DNA of 64,000 bases, from the NCBI GenBank assembly GCA_018350325.1, contig JAEVLN010000004.1, forward strand, positions 3,890,784 through 3,954,783, given 5' to 3'. Positions 1 to 12,295 of this stretch are shown here, one piece after another. How positions within the stretch are numbered: the stretch's first letter is position 1; every line of letters begins with the position of its first letter. The notes under the pieces are model-generated. The model did not search any database and was not told the DNA's origin. It was given only the letters and a program-made list of their open reading frames with translations. A program made the position numbers and the translations under genes. This DNA comes from Globodera rostochiensis (Eukaryota > Nematoda > Chromadorea > Rhabditida > Heteroderidae).

Positions 1-3000
1 GTCAAACTGAAGAAAAGTCAATGATAACTGCTGGGGCAGCTCAAATATTGTAAATGATCGACTTCTTAATGTTCACCAATGTTTGGCTGCTGGAGCTGTG
101 CTGCGACTGAAACAATTTCCGCGACTTAATCTGTGCAGGAAGCAGCAAAAATGCAATTGTTTCAACCAGAAAATAGCGCGCTCTTCGCAAAAAAGACGCA
201 CTTTGAAGAATGGTCTGCCAATCGTCGAGCTTCTGGAAAGAAAACCAAAGAATGAGTAACAACATTCACCAAAAGAGAACAAATCGCACATTGATCGCTT
301 TCCGAGGTGACAAACAGCAAGCAGAAAGGAGAATATCCAAAAAAGTTGTGAGCAAAGTTTCCTCGGAATCGGTCGCCGATTGGGGCGCGTCGAAGAAAAG
401 AAACAAATTGCGAATCATTCCCAACGAGAAAAGCAGTCGATTCGCATTCTCTTCGTTCGAAGCAAAGCCGGGACTGAACACCGAGGCGAACGAATGGGGC
501 CCATGAGGGCGAATAATGTCCCCAAAAGCTGAATGTAAATAATAAATGATAGAAAAAATGTTTTTTTTTCAAGGTTACACGAATCGGCAGGAAGCCATTG
601 AGAAGCGTTCTGGACCAATTCGAAGTCCGAGGATTCGGCAGAAGACGTATATTCCAAAATTTATTTTTAAAACATTTGAAAAAAAACAATGGCCAACCTC
701 GTCGATGCCGTTGCAGCTCCTGTCTCCGAATGGAAGCCGCCAAACTCGAAAAACTGCTCGGCGTTCGAAATTGGTCCGAAAGCGTCGAACGAAGAGAGTC
801 AATCCAACAAAAAATAAGCTGACAGAACGCTTGACGAAGTAACGGATTGCCAGACGATGGTGCCGAAGATAGGCCGACCTCACTAGAATGCTAAATGCGT
901 TTGTTTTAATTAGCTAAATGCGTTTGCTTCAATTAAAGAATAAAAAATTGTTAAATCCCACTTCGGATTGGTCCGTGGAAGAACCGCTGGAAGTGCTTCT
1001 GGCACGGTTGGAGGACGTTGTTTTGCGACGAAATTTCCCCGTCAGACGTCCTCCATCCTTCCATAAGGCAATGAAACAGAGCCAAACAAATTCTTCACAA
1101 GAAGAATAAGAACATGGATCACTAAAATATGGATAGCAAATATTCCATTTTAATCGATTCTTATTTTCACTCGTAAGGGACGAGACTGATCAGAATAGAC
1201 CGGGCAAACGAAAGCCAACAGTCGAACAGAGAAAACATTTCTACGTCCATCGTTTTTCCATCGGTTTGGCAAACTCTTTGGGTATTGGCGGAAGAACAGC
1301 AAAGTCTCCGAAGAACATTTGCCATAGATTCAACTAGGCCGAGTTGGAGCATCGATTGGCGAGGGGCAGAGTCAGTTATGAAAATCTGCAAATTGTTAAA
1401 TATTTTTTTATTATTTTAAAGAATATGCACCTTTTGAAGCGTAGAACAAACGCTCCAAAAGAGTGTCGGATGCACAACGGACTCCTCCAGAAGCGTGAAA
1501 AGTGCGGAAAACGATCCAATTTTGAAAGGATCAAAGACCAACTTTTCCAGATGAGCAGTGTCAAGACTATATAAAAGGGCCAAGTTAAAACAGTCCAAAT
1601 CGGAACGAGCCCTACCCGTTCTTCAAAAGAACGTGTTCACCGCAGGTCATAGAAAAAATAGCGTTCGCAATCGAAAAATTCATCGGAGCCCCACGCAACT
1701 CCCTGCCAAGCAATAAAAAGCCTTGACGATCTATGAAACTTTGGCGAAATGTTCTGGACGAACGGAGCTTCACGTGAGATAAAGCCAAACAAATTAAAAA
1801 AAAAAAAGAATTGCCCCACAAAAATGTTCTTCAGTAGAGTGAAAGTAAATGAACGGAGTTGTTGGAAGCGTTGTTTTGAGAGGAGCACTAAAAGCGTCTG
1901 CCAATTCAGCACGTTCACCTCCAGAGTTGCAATTGTCGAGTCGTCACTGTTCAAAATGACTTCACATAGCAAACGAAGAAGTCGGACACGGACCTGCAAG
2001 AAATTGATAAATTGCAAGGTAAAAGAGACAAACATGGACGAGCCAATGTTCCTTAGGTCCGATCTGTTGATGCTTTGCGCACATAGCAATATCGTCAGAA
2101 AATTCTTCAGCTTTGCTTATATCTACTGAATTTAACATAAACAGATGAGAGGAAGCAGAAAATGGATAAAACTATTCTTACCTTCACTTTTTTGGGCTTC
2201 CAGAGATAATTTTAAGTTTTGGACAGCGCAAGTTTCTCTGTAATCGCATTCGGATCTAAACTTTCATTTGTTACGTTCGAAATCCCTTTAATACCTCCTG
2301 GGCAGTCCCTGCTCCACATTTGACTTGTTCTTGGTCGCCACTTTGTTGCAATTTTCATCATTATAAAGTCGGTTTCTCATTGCCACCGCAGAGCCATTCA
2401 ATTCGGTCCACAAACGACCGATAAAATCTGAAACAGTACTGATGGATGGACTTTTTCTTTGCAGCTGTTCACAACCTCTTCCACGTTTTTTAAGCAGCTT
2501 ATCAAGATGATCAGAAAGCTCCGACTTATAATCGCTTCTGACCAGTTGTTCAGGGTTGCTCAAAATTGGTTGGCCAAAGTCATCATTTATCCACGCGTTT
2601 CTTCCATCGCTGGGCTCAATAGAATAATCCAAAAAGGCTTCTTTGGCCGGATGTGAAAGCAGAAGAAAGTACCATAATTCACCAATTTTCTGAAGGATTA
2701 AAATGTTTTACGGTTTTAGCGATTCGAACCTGCGAATTGTAATTGCTCGCGAATCCACCGACCAAATGATGGACAATTCGGCTGATGTCCTCCGCCAACT
2801 CGGCACTTTGCATTGTGCTTTGTTTCCGGCTGACCGTTGACGCACTCGAAGACTTTTTTCGGCCAATTGAGCAAAGAGATGAAGGAATTTGAAATTGATG
2901 ACAGTTGGTGAGCATGTCCAACAGACTCTAAAAAAGCAATAAATTAAAATAAATAAAAAAAACCGACCAAATCATTTTTTTATTGGGAGCGGACATCTCA

Positions 3001-6000
3001 GGGCAAATTTATATCTTTTATTTTATTTTGACTAATTCACCAAGAAGCCTTATTTATGTAATTAAAAAATTACGAAAAAAAAGTCCCGCAAAAAGTCGAC
3101 TCTCTGCAGCTGACTCAAATTGAATTGTCGAAATTTCTGCGGCAAATTATCGCCCTCCTTCCGATCGCCGTTGTCCTCATCATCAGCAAAAATCATCGAA
3201 GATGAAGAAATGCATTTGGCAACAAATTTCGTCATTTGTATCCATAAAATGAAACATTTGCCTTTCCTTTAAATACGAAAAATTAAATGTTTATTTATTG
3301 TTTATACCAGTGGTTGGTAATCGAATTCTGTACTTTGACTGACCAAATATCAGTGCAACTGATCAATGCCTGAAGGAATTCGGGTTCCTGAATGACTGTC
3401 CGATCGCTTAGCACAATTTTCGCCTGATCATTGCGCACAATATTGGAAAAAATAAACCAAACAAGTTCCTTCAAGAAAAATATTGTCCAATAAATTAAAA
3501 ACTGACGTTTCTGGTTTAATAACCACAAAAAACAAAAATAAAAACCTGAAAAATGTGTTCGTCCATATGCGCCGCACGAGAAGCCAAACAACGCACCAAC
3601 AAAGATGGGCCGGATCGGGCAAATTCTATTGGTGAACGTTTTGAATTATCGTCTCCTTCTTGGCATTTCCATTCATCGTAATAGGCAGGATCTCGACGAA
3701 GGACCAGAAACAGCAGTCGAAGGGCTTCCAATTGTGTGGCGGGGGGATAAGCGCGCTCGACCGTCTGAAGCAACCGTTTTTAAAGTTCGAACTTTTTATT
3801 TCTTTCTGTTAAAATCCATTTCATTTAAACAGCTTTAATTTTACACGGCTACATATCTAATAAAAGTTTTTATCAGTGGCTAATTAAGCTGTTTTTCCCC
3901 CTCAAAGTTATGGTTTCTATTTGAAGACCTCAAATAATATTGAAAACAAACAAACCAAAGCGTATAGGAAAAGGAAGAGCTTAACGCCTCCGATTGTGCG
4001 AAAAGATTTGTCGAGTGTTGCGGTGTAATTGTGTACAATCTTAAAATGGGACAAAGTCGAGGCTTGGCCTGGCCATAAACTGTGTTTAGTTTCTGTTTGT
4101 TACCTCCGTTTTCCAATCGATCGGAACGCTTTGCGATTCCTTGACAATTTGCTTTTCAAATTGATTGGAGTAAAGGGAGTAACTATGTGCAGAGGTTGGC
4201 CGAACCGTGAAAAGCAGAAGCTTCTTCAAAAATAGTATCGTAATTAGTGCATCAAACTTTTCGGACTTGAAGAAGAGCAAGGTGTCTTCTCGGCTGCTGA
4301 ATAATGTGCGCAAGATGCGTTGACAAAGACGATGAAACAATTTTGCTTGAAAAACATTTAAAAAATGAAAGATGGGTGGACGAATGATGGCATTCTGCAA
4401 GACAAAAACAGGCGGGTCCAGCAGCTTGCAGGAGAACAACCAAATCGGTTGGAATCAGCCCTCAAATATGGCATTGACCCGGAGAATTGAGTGTTTTCGA
4501 GTTTTATAAATTACCTCTAAAGCCAAATATCGTTGTAAGTTCATAAATCACATCAGTCATATTGTTCTGATCGAATTCGTTGCAAGATTTTGAGCCAAAG
4601 GCAATGGCAACGCCTTTCCGAGCAAAATTCTTTATCAAGTCGGCCGAAAAGAGCGGTGCCTCGAGCGATTTCAAGTTGTTGCCCACAGCAAACTAAAATG
4701 ATTTTTAATGAACTAAAATAAACGACATTTGTGTTGAAAGTAAATAAAAAAAAATACCATTGCTTTGAATTGTTTGTCATAAATCCGTAAACCAATCGCA
4801 ATATTGACGAAGAGATCATTGTCATGGAAAACCTTTTTGAAAACAAAGTCTTGAAACAGAAAGGACGAGCCCGTTGAGTCCAATCGAGAAATACTAAATA
4901 TCCCAAACTTTAAACATTTAATGCCGGTTTTTGTAGTGCCTTATTCGAGCCGAGTCAATGTTTGCAAGTTCGGCACTGATTCTGACGTGTCTGTTGCCCA
5001 ATGAGATAATATGCAACCAGGAAGACGACTATTATGTTAATGTGGCGTTAATAATTCGTTAAAGCAAATTAACATTTTTGGCGGTTTTTCTGACCCAACA
5101 CGAAACTGTTAGGCCTGACGAATTGTAAGAACTGTCCAATTCGAATACGGCCGCCATAGGTTCCAAAGAGGGCACTGGTGCTGCAGTGGCGGGCCCACCA
5201 ATTGCGCATTCGGTAGGGTCGAGGGACGACTGAATTAATGCAACAATTACCATAATTTCAACCAGTTCAGTTTTTATATTAAAGACGAATTGAAGAGTCC
5301 CATTTACCATAATCAAATTCTCCTTTTGTGGAAATAAAAGCACTTCGCCCGGTTGGAATGGGCACTGTTCCATCATCGAGCGTAAGGATTGGCAAATCGT
5401 CTGCTAAAAAATGAAATGATTAGTTTTTGTTTGATAATGATTTTCGACCGACGTACCGACATCAGACTGTCCGTCAACGAAAGTCGGAAAAATTCGAGCA
5501 GAAATTTCGGTTGAGGGTAAAGGATCACCAACTGTTCGGCGATGTTGAGCATCGACTTAATGGTCAACTGCGAAGCTTTCAACGGCTGCCGTAAGGTCGA
5601 GATTATCGTAAAAATGGTTGCAATTAACTAAAATAGTCTATTAAGAAAACAAAATTGCAAAAAGAAAAAAAACCTTTTTTAGACGAGCAGACCTCCAAAA
5701 TTTAAAGGGCCGAAAGAAAGTAGACACGGAACGGAGTCCATGTTCCAATTCATCGTTAAGTGTTTCTAATGAAACGCATAGAAATTTGAGACGCTCAAGC
5801 GAAAAAAGCTAAAAAAAAACTATTAAAGTGTTATAACGACAATTAAAAATAAAAACAAAACAAAAAAAGGTTTTTTTTTCAGGTTTTGAAGAACGGCACC
5901 TGCAACATTCCTAAACTGGCGGGCATCCGCAGAATTGTGCCGGGAATTGTCGTTGGTGGGATGTGCCGTCTCTTTGCTTCATTTTGCTCGGCTGTCTCCA

Positions 6001-7527
6001 TCAAATCGCTGCTGCTGTTTTCGTCGTCTTCGGTCGTGTCGCGCAGTGACTTTTCGCTGTTTCTTGAGGAACCGCCAACGCCCGACCCCAAAATGTGCAG
6101 CGACTGGCGGTGCGTTAAGTTGTAGAAAGTTACGGAAATTTGAATGGAGCAATCGTGAAACAAATTTCTCAAGAGCACCAAATGCACATTCGGGTCGCTG
6201 CCGGCGCCGAGCATCCGTTGGAAGTTTTCGTGCAGAATTCTAAGTTTGATCTAAAAAAAAATGTCAGTTTCGGTTATACCTCCAGTTGGTACACCCTTTT
6301 TTGAAAAAAAAATGTTTGTTAAAAGACAGCAAAACGCGTTTCTAGAGGTTTTTGGGGTCGTGGAATCCGAGTGAGCTCCACTTCGACTAATTTCGAACCC
6401 GGACCCGAAAATTTTTCGAATCAAAATCAACACAATTTGGTCATTACCCGTCTTTTCGTGTAATTGGGAAAACGTTGATCATAGGGCCCAGAAACGAAAT
6501 GAATGACCCAAAACCATTGCGGTCCCGACGAAACAAATTTTAAAAGTTCAGAATGCAAAAAATATGCGTAGAGCACGAATCCGAGCTCGGATTATGCGAA
6601 TTCTGAACCCCTGACCCGAATAATTCGAAAAATTTCCGACACCTAAAAAATAATTCACGCATGAACCCAAAACGGTTAAAACCTTCAAAAAAAAAGCACA
6701 AATGTATTTAATGACGAGAAAACAAAACAATTCAATTGTGGGCTAGAAATGTCCAATATAAAAAGGTTAAACCAAAAATTCCAAAGCATTGCCGAATTAT
6801 CAACCAAACCAAACACCCACCGCATTTCCGCTGATCAGAATGACAATCAAACAGGAGAGCAACTGCGCCACCTTATTCACCTCTTTCGACTGTTGTGCCA
6901 TTGTGGCCGTTTGCAGAAAGTCAATACAAACAGTAACCACGGAAGTGCTGTCCACAAAAACTCTGTCAGAATATGAAGAAAATTCTAAAATAAATTTTAT
7001 TGATCTAAAAATTCTCCACAAGCACAAACCAACAGCTGACTGCAACTCTCTGAACAAAATGAAAAAATTTTGAAGAGCGCCAAAAATGCTGTCTGCCGAA
7101 TCGGCCAACAAAACCCAAATGTCAGTGAGCGCAGAGCGAAGGATTGGGGAATATTTGTCAAGCAGAAGAGCCATCGTTAGTTGAAACTAAATTAAGCAAA
7201 TTCTCATGCCAAACATTTTCAAATGAGATAAGCGATGTCAAACAAACCATGATAACAAAAAACATAAATTTGGATTAAGAAATTTTTCTGCAGCGAATAA
7301 TTAGGGACCTGTTCATGATCAGCAGCACGGAGCAAAGCCAAAGAAAATTTGAAAAATGCATCCTGCAAAACAATGGTTTGAATGACAATGTCAATGTTGG
7401 TCGAAATGGTCGTCAACAGTTCATCAAATTGGCCTTTGTTTATGGGAAGATCCAATTGTTGAGTTAATTGTTCAAATTCTCTGATGAATTCATTTTGCTT
7501 TGTAGTGGACATCTCTTCCAGTGCCAT
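1..7527 (-). CDS. Very large multi-exon helix-rich protein, partial (possible BEACH-type scaffold)
   Basis: At least ten exon-like stretches on the minus strand read as one gene, right to left: 7527-7280, 7174-6860, 6214-5890, 5582-5460, 5376-5100, 4880-4760, 4690-4515, 4439-4240, 3773-3550, 2921-2700, 2632-2300, 2089-1810, 1598-1430, 1391-1180 and on past position 1. The start is set at the ATG that gives MALEEMSTTKQ at 7527, because only repeat-like DNA lies beyond it. The translated pieces are leucine-rich and alpha-helical, like ARM/HEAT repeats. An acidic serine-rich linker sits near 5950-6100. The piece near 5110 (SSGLTVSCWVR) resembles the first strand of a concanavalin-A-like domain as found in LYST, WDFY3 and neurobeachin. 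A BEACH domain would lie beyond the left edge, so the family is a guess. That one long gene is present is fairly sure; its identity is not. Confidence 0.5.
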
Positions 7528-8581
7528 TTCCTTGCAAATTTGGTACTTTTGATTAAGGCCCGAGTAAGCTCCGAGCCCGGTAAGGGTTTTACGCATGGGT
7601 CCGATATGTCCTTTTTAAAGATTTGTCCTTTTTTTAAAGAGGTACCACAATCTTTATTATTTTCTAATGTCTTTTTTAAGATTCGTCCTTTATTAACAAA
7701 ATCGTTCAAAAGCATACCTATTCGTTCGCTCTTCCGTGTCCCTTATTTGAGATTTCTGGAATTTTTGAAGAATTTTCATTTAAATTTTGCCATGACAGAT
7801 GGCCAAAAAATAATAAATTTTCAAGCATTTTTCATTACTTTTTGAATTTTCGCTAATTAGAGCAGAGCAATTTTCTTAACAAACATTGTTAAAATCTTTA
7901 AAAAGTTTTTCCGGCGGCTCTCCCAAGCTTCAAAAAATTACTCTATTTTAAAATTTAGGTTGCATATCTTTTAACAAATCGAGTCAAATTTTCTCGCGTT
8001 GTTGAAAAAAATTTCAACCGAAAAATATGCACGCTCTCATGAATTGTAAAAAAAATTATATTTTGCCCTTTATTTTACGTTGGACTTATGGAATCCCTAG
8101 TTTTACGGGACCGTATCCCATGCTAGTACTTTTTAGTAAAAGCCCTACTCATTTAAGGGCTGAGCGAGAGATCAGGCCCATTGCCGACCCGTACTTCGAT
8201 CATTCAATTCTTTTTCGCATAATGTACATTGAAATTTACCAATTCTACATACCTACATTCAGTTGTTCTTTGGTTTGGAAACCGAGATACTTAGAAACAT
8301 TTGTAAGTTGGGTGAAAATTTTCACCTTCCGACCTTAAATGAAATGATGTTTAATCTCATTTGAGTTGAGCAGGTTTTTGAACATTTAATTGCAGAGAAA
8401 GAATAGTTTGGGAGCGGGTGGAGTAAATCGCACACCGAAATGGCCGGTCATTGGCCTGTTACACTCACTTTGCCGCAATTAAACTCCAAAGAATCGTTGA
8501 TCTTCGTCGCCTCTTTCTATAAAATAGTTTCTCTGCAAAGTATCACCGGTATTCGCTCCGTGGATATTTATTTCTGTCAAA
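7528..8581. other. Intergenic, no convincing gene
   Basis: AT-rich sequence with T and A runs. Short open frames here (for example 8027-8338) have no splice context, no recognisable domain and poor coding character. It separates the minus-strand giant gene from the plus-strand secreted protein, so it probably holds both promoters. I see no clear TATA box or operator. Confidence 0.5.
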
Positions 8582-9574
8582 ATGCGCTCTTCCGTTTTGA
8601 TCATCTTCGGCGTTGTGTTTTTGATCACTTTGCTGTTAAGCTTCAGTGAGGCGGACCTCACAGTGGACAGGTGAGGAGAAATGAGAATAAGGAACACGGC
8701 ATTATTCGCTCTAAAATCCCAATTTTACAGCTTGATGCCACGGGCGAAAAGACAATGTAAGCGCAAAGAACAAAAAAGGGTAATTTAATGGTTCTCACAA
8801 AAATTTAGGTTGTGACGGATGCGGTTATGGCGGTGGAATTGGTGGTGGGTACGGATACAATAACGGTGGCGGACAATGTAAGTAAAGCAATACCTTTGTC
8901 AGCCCTTTCCTCCGGAGGGAATGACTGAGACCACACAAATCTTTCAGCACTTTCATTTTGTTGGGGTCGCGTGAAAGAATACGAGCAGGGCTTAGCCAGG
9001 GGGTGCTCAAGAGTACCGACCCCCCCCCCCCCCCGAAATGTTTTTTGAGAAAAAACCCATAGGGGGAACCCTTTTGTTTTGCAAAATCAATCATTTTGAC
9101 ACCAATTTTCAATAATTTCCCACCAAAAAAAATTCTCGGAACCGCCGGATCTCATCGTTCTTTAAAAGTTAGTTATCGAAAATCGGACCTTTTTTTTTTG
9201 TGAAATGTTGCTTAAAAAATGCACACCTAAGAATCGCTTTTTTGCCCCCCCCCCCCCACCCGAAAATTTTTTCTGGCTAAGACCCTGGATACGAGGAATT
9301 TATTGTGAAGCATAGTTATAGTAGAAAAATTGAAGGAAAGAATTTAGGAATTTAATCGAAAATCAGTACTGAATGCTAAGGTTGTGATGCGTGTGGACAG
9401 TGTGGTGGCGGAGGATATGGTGGCGGCGGAAACGGTGGCGGAGGATACGGTAGCGGAGGATACGGTAGCGGTGGATACGGCGGCGGGACAGTCATTATCA
9501 CCACCGGCGGTGGCTACGGTGACGGAACCTGTTACAGTTGCGGAAGTGGAGCCTGTTACGGATGCTGTGGCTGA
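8582..9574 (+). CDS. Small secreted Gly/Cys-rich protein, 125 aa, four exons
   Basis: Exons 8582-8670, 8731-8756, 8809-8877 and 9381-9574 join in frame (378 nt with stop). Residues 1-25 form a signal peptide (MRSSVLIIFGVVFLITLLLSFSEA). A dibasic processing site RAKR follows, so the mature chain probably begins QCCDGCG. The rest is glycine-tyrosine-rich (GGGYG, GSGGYG) with paired cysteines and ends CYSCGSGACYGCCG. Exons 3 and 4 both start in phase 1 and both encode QCCD(G/A)CG, so one looks like a copy of the other. The layout recalls nematode glycine-rich secreted peptides (antimicrobial or neuropeptide-like) and glycine-rich cuticle or gland proteins, but I do not recognise a named family. 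Intron 3 (8878-9380) carries two C-runs in similar surroundings. Confidence 0.8.
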
Positions 9575-10327
9575 AATTGACTGAAAGAAATTCATATTTC
9601 AATTCTGTTCTGAGAAATCGTTTTTCCGTAAATATATATTTAAAGCTTGAAAAACGTCTTTGCATTGGAACTATCATCAAGGTTTTGAAAAAACAAAAAA
9701 TTTTTTTTCAAAGATCCATAAAAGGGTATTTCTAAACGCCAAACTTCGCGTGACATTTTGTCCAGGTGGCCTTTTGTCCGGATCATTTGTCCAGGTGGGT
9801 CTCAGGGACGCCACCCTAATTTGTAAGTGAGCTAATAAATTAGGCCCTAACAAATAGGTAAGACACCCTGAGCTTAGCCTTAGGCCTAAGCTAACCCTGA
9901 GCTTAGCCTTAGGCCTAAGCTAACCCTGAGCTTAGCCTTAGGCCTAAGCTAACCCTGAGCTTAGCCTTAGGCCTAAGCTAACCCTGGGCTTAGCCTTAGG
10001 CCTAAGCTAACCCTGAGCTGATCTTATATGCTGTGTTTGGTGGACACATGTGTAGAGTCGCACGTAGTTCCATCACGTGTAGAAGCCTAATTTGTAAGGT
10101 GCCCTTTTTTTCAAAGTTGAAATGTGTTTCTATGGGTTTTTGGGGTCGTAGAATCCGATTTCAAAACACGTTTTTGCTGTTTAATATTTTTTTTGTTTTG
10201 TTCTGTTGTCACACAGGTAACCTAAAGGACCCAAAATTTTGTTTCGTTTAAAAACTTGGAATTTTCATTGTACTTTTACCTTCTAATATTGAATTTTTGT
10301 GTTGATCAAATGCTTTAAGTCCCTAGA
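9575..10327. other. Intergenic with tandem and dispersed repeats
   Basis: Besides the 29-bp tandem array, this stretch holds a dispersed repeat near 10115-10165 (GGTTTTTGGGGTCGTAGAAT) whose relative lies near 6335-6375 in the same orientation. The sequence just before the E2F start, ending CCCTAG at 10326, could serve as a trans-splice acceptor one base before the ATG. No gene seen. Confidence 0.5.
9866..10020. repeat. 29-bp tandem repeat, 5.3 copies, with palindromic core
   Basis: Five full units start at 9866, 9895, 9924, 9953 and 9982, followed by a partial one. The copies are nearly identical; the fifth has G for A at one site. Each unit contains the perfect palindrome CTTAGGCCTAAG, which is two TTAGGC hexamers head to head. 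TTAGGC is the standard nematode telomere hexamer, but here it is not in uninterrupted arrays. Confidence 0.95.
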
Positions 10328-12295
10328 ATGGACCTTCACCCCACTGACATTGCTTATTCTCCCACACCGTCGTCGTCTTCCTTTGCTCCCCAACCGTCCA
10401 TCGCCTCCTCTTCCGACTCATTTTCCTCCCCAATTCCGTCGGATTGTGCTGCCTTCGGCAACAGTCCGTCCTTTGGCTGCTTTCAGACCCAACAGCCAGC
10501 CTTTCAAACTCCGCAACTCAAAGTACTGATTTTAAAAACTCCTTTTGCAAAAACCTTTAAACAGTGTCGTCGGAGGTTGGTGTTGGACCATTTGAGTAAA
10601 TCGGAGGGGGCACCATGCAGTAATCGTTACACCGACACGCCGAGTAGTGGTGGGAGGAGAGTGTATTCGGATGGTAATTTACGTGGGATAAATGGACTAG
10701 CATAGATTGTACCAATAAATTTATGGAGGGAAAATATCAAACGAAAAGTTTTTTTTCGAAGGAAAATAGGACTTTCCATCAATGATTGATTATAATCTTA
10801 AATTCACTTCCAAATTTCGTCAAATTCTAAAAAATTTAGAAGATTCAAGCCGTCAGGATAGTTCGCTCTTGCGGTTAACGCAACGTTTTCTCGATTTGCA
10901 GACAAAAGCCGGGGTGATTATAAATTAAGGCATTTCCCATAAAAATTCCTCCAGATTTTGAATCTGAACGAAGCCGCCCAATTGTTGGGTGTGCAAAAGC
11001 GGCGATTGTATGACATTACAAATGTATTAGAAGGTAAATTGGCATTTTTGAAAAAAAAAAAATTCTTTAATTTTAACAGGAATTGATTTGGTGGAGAAAG
11101 TCGGCAAGAACAGCATTCGATGGAAGTAAACAACGGGGGGAAATGAACATGAAACCCCAGTCTTTAAACGCAACTTCATTAGTAAAGATTTAACCATTTA
11201 AGGAGCCAAAACGAATTTTTTTGTTCTTCCGAATTCCAATCGCTGAACAAAGAAAATGCCGAACTCGTCGAATGCGAGCGCAACTTGGACGTGCTCACTC
11301 AATCTATTTCCGCGGCTTTGAAATTGTCCAAGGAAGACCCAACGGACGCCGTTTATTTGTGAGTTTAGCTTTGATTGGTTGAAAATTGGCATTTTTGGTT
11401 TCGAGAATTTAATTTAATTGAAGGTTTCATTGAAGGACTTTTTGCAGTTATTCGCCCTTCTCCGACATTCGATCGATTGATTCTTTCACTAATAAAACGC
11501 TTATCGCCATAAAAGCACCGCTCGAACCCCAGCCGCGTTCGTCGATCGAGGTCCATTGGGTTTTTTGGCCAGTCACAATTTGAATAACCAACGGTTTTAG
11601 GTGCCAAACCCTTACGACACCGGGGTTTGTTTTTGTTGTTTTCCCTGGTTTAGACTTACTATGGCCCTGTAAGAATAGTTAAATCAGCTTCGGCACCTTT
11701 TTGCAGCGTTACGAAATGACTGTTCGCAATGAGAACGGCGGGCCTCTCTTAGCGTACCTTTGTCCCGATTTGGTAGACAAAAGTGCCACCGAATTCGCAC
11801 CAGGAAATTGCCACGTGAGACGCCATTTTCCCACATTCTCTAATTGTTCACTTTTAGACAAATACTGCTGTTTGTGAGAAGGCTGAAGTAGGGAAAAAGC
11901 TTTTTGTCGATCCACCGCAAATGCAAAGTAAATAATATTATTTGACATTTTCTGTGAATTTGAATGGTTTTTAGATGTTTCAGGGCTTAAAGAGGGGGAG
12001 CCGAATGAATGGTGTCGGTCGCCTTCCAAACAGCAAAGAATGCTTTCTCCGTTGAAAATGCTCTTTTCAAATCCGCAGCCGGTGCCTTCTGCAAAACATA
12101 GGCTATAATTTGCATTTATATTTCAAATTTCAGCAGCCAGACGCTCTCTCATCCAACTCCGTCGCTGGAGGGCATTTTCCTGCTCCGGGCGAAGCCGTTC
12201 TTTCGTTGGACCCTCTGGAAGATAATGACCCTTATTACCTCCTTTTCATGGACAAACAAAATATGTCGCTGAACTCGCTCTTCAGTCCTGATTAG
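10328..12295 (+). CDS. E2F family transcription factor
   Basis: Sequence-specific activator or repressor of S-phase genes, acting in the nucleus as a heterodimer with DP. Exons: 10328-10522, 10565-10673, 10840-10913, 10955-11033, 11080-11125, 11203-11358, 11448-11550, 11707-11814, then small exons to the last one ending at 12295; all listed junctions keep frame. A Ser/Pro-rich N-terminus is followed by the winged-helix DNA-binding domain, with RRLYDITNVLEGI and KNSIRWK almost as in animal E2Fs. A leucine-zipper coiled coil (LNKENAELVECERNLDVL) comes next, then a marked-box region (YSPFSDIRSIDS, TLIAIKAP, AYLCPD). The C-terminus (DNDPYYLLFMD, LNSLFSPD) matches the retinoblastoma-binding transactivation peptide. 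Possession of all these makes it E2F1-5-like, not the E2F7/8 type. Confidence 0.9.

Noticed and set aside
162..743. 193-residue minus-strand open frame
   Set aside because: Reads across intron-like T-rich DNA in a frame different from the better coding pieces at 481-280 and 657-575 of the giant gene.
9344..9595. Minus-strand Ala/Thr/Ser-rich frame
   Set aside because: It is the antisense shadow of exon 4 of the Gly/Cys-rich secreted protein, whose plus-strand exons join perfectly.
9866..10020. Internal telomere tract
   Set aside because: TTAGGC occurs only once per strand in each 29-bp unit, not as a continuous array, so it is not a telomere remnant as such.
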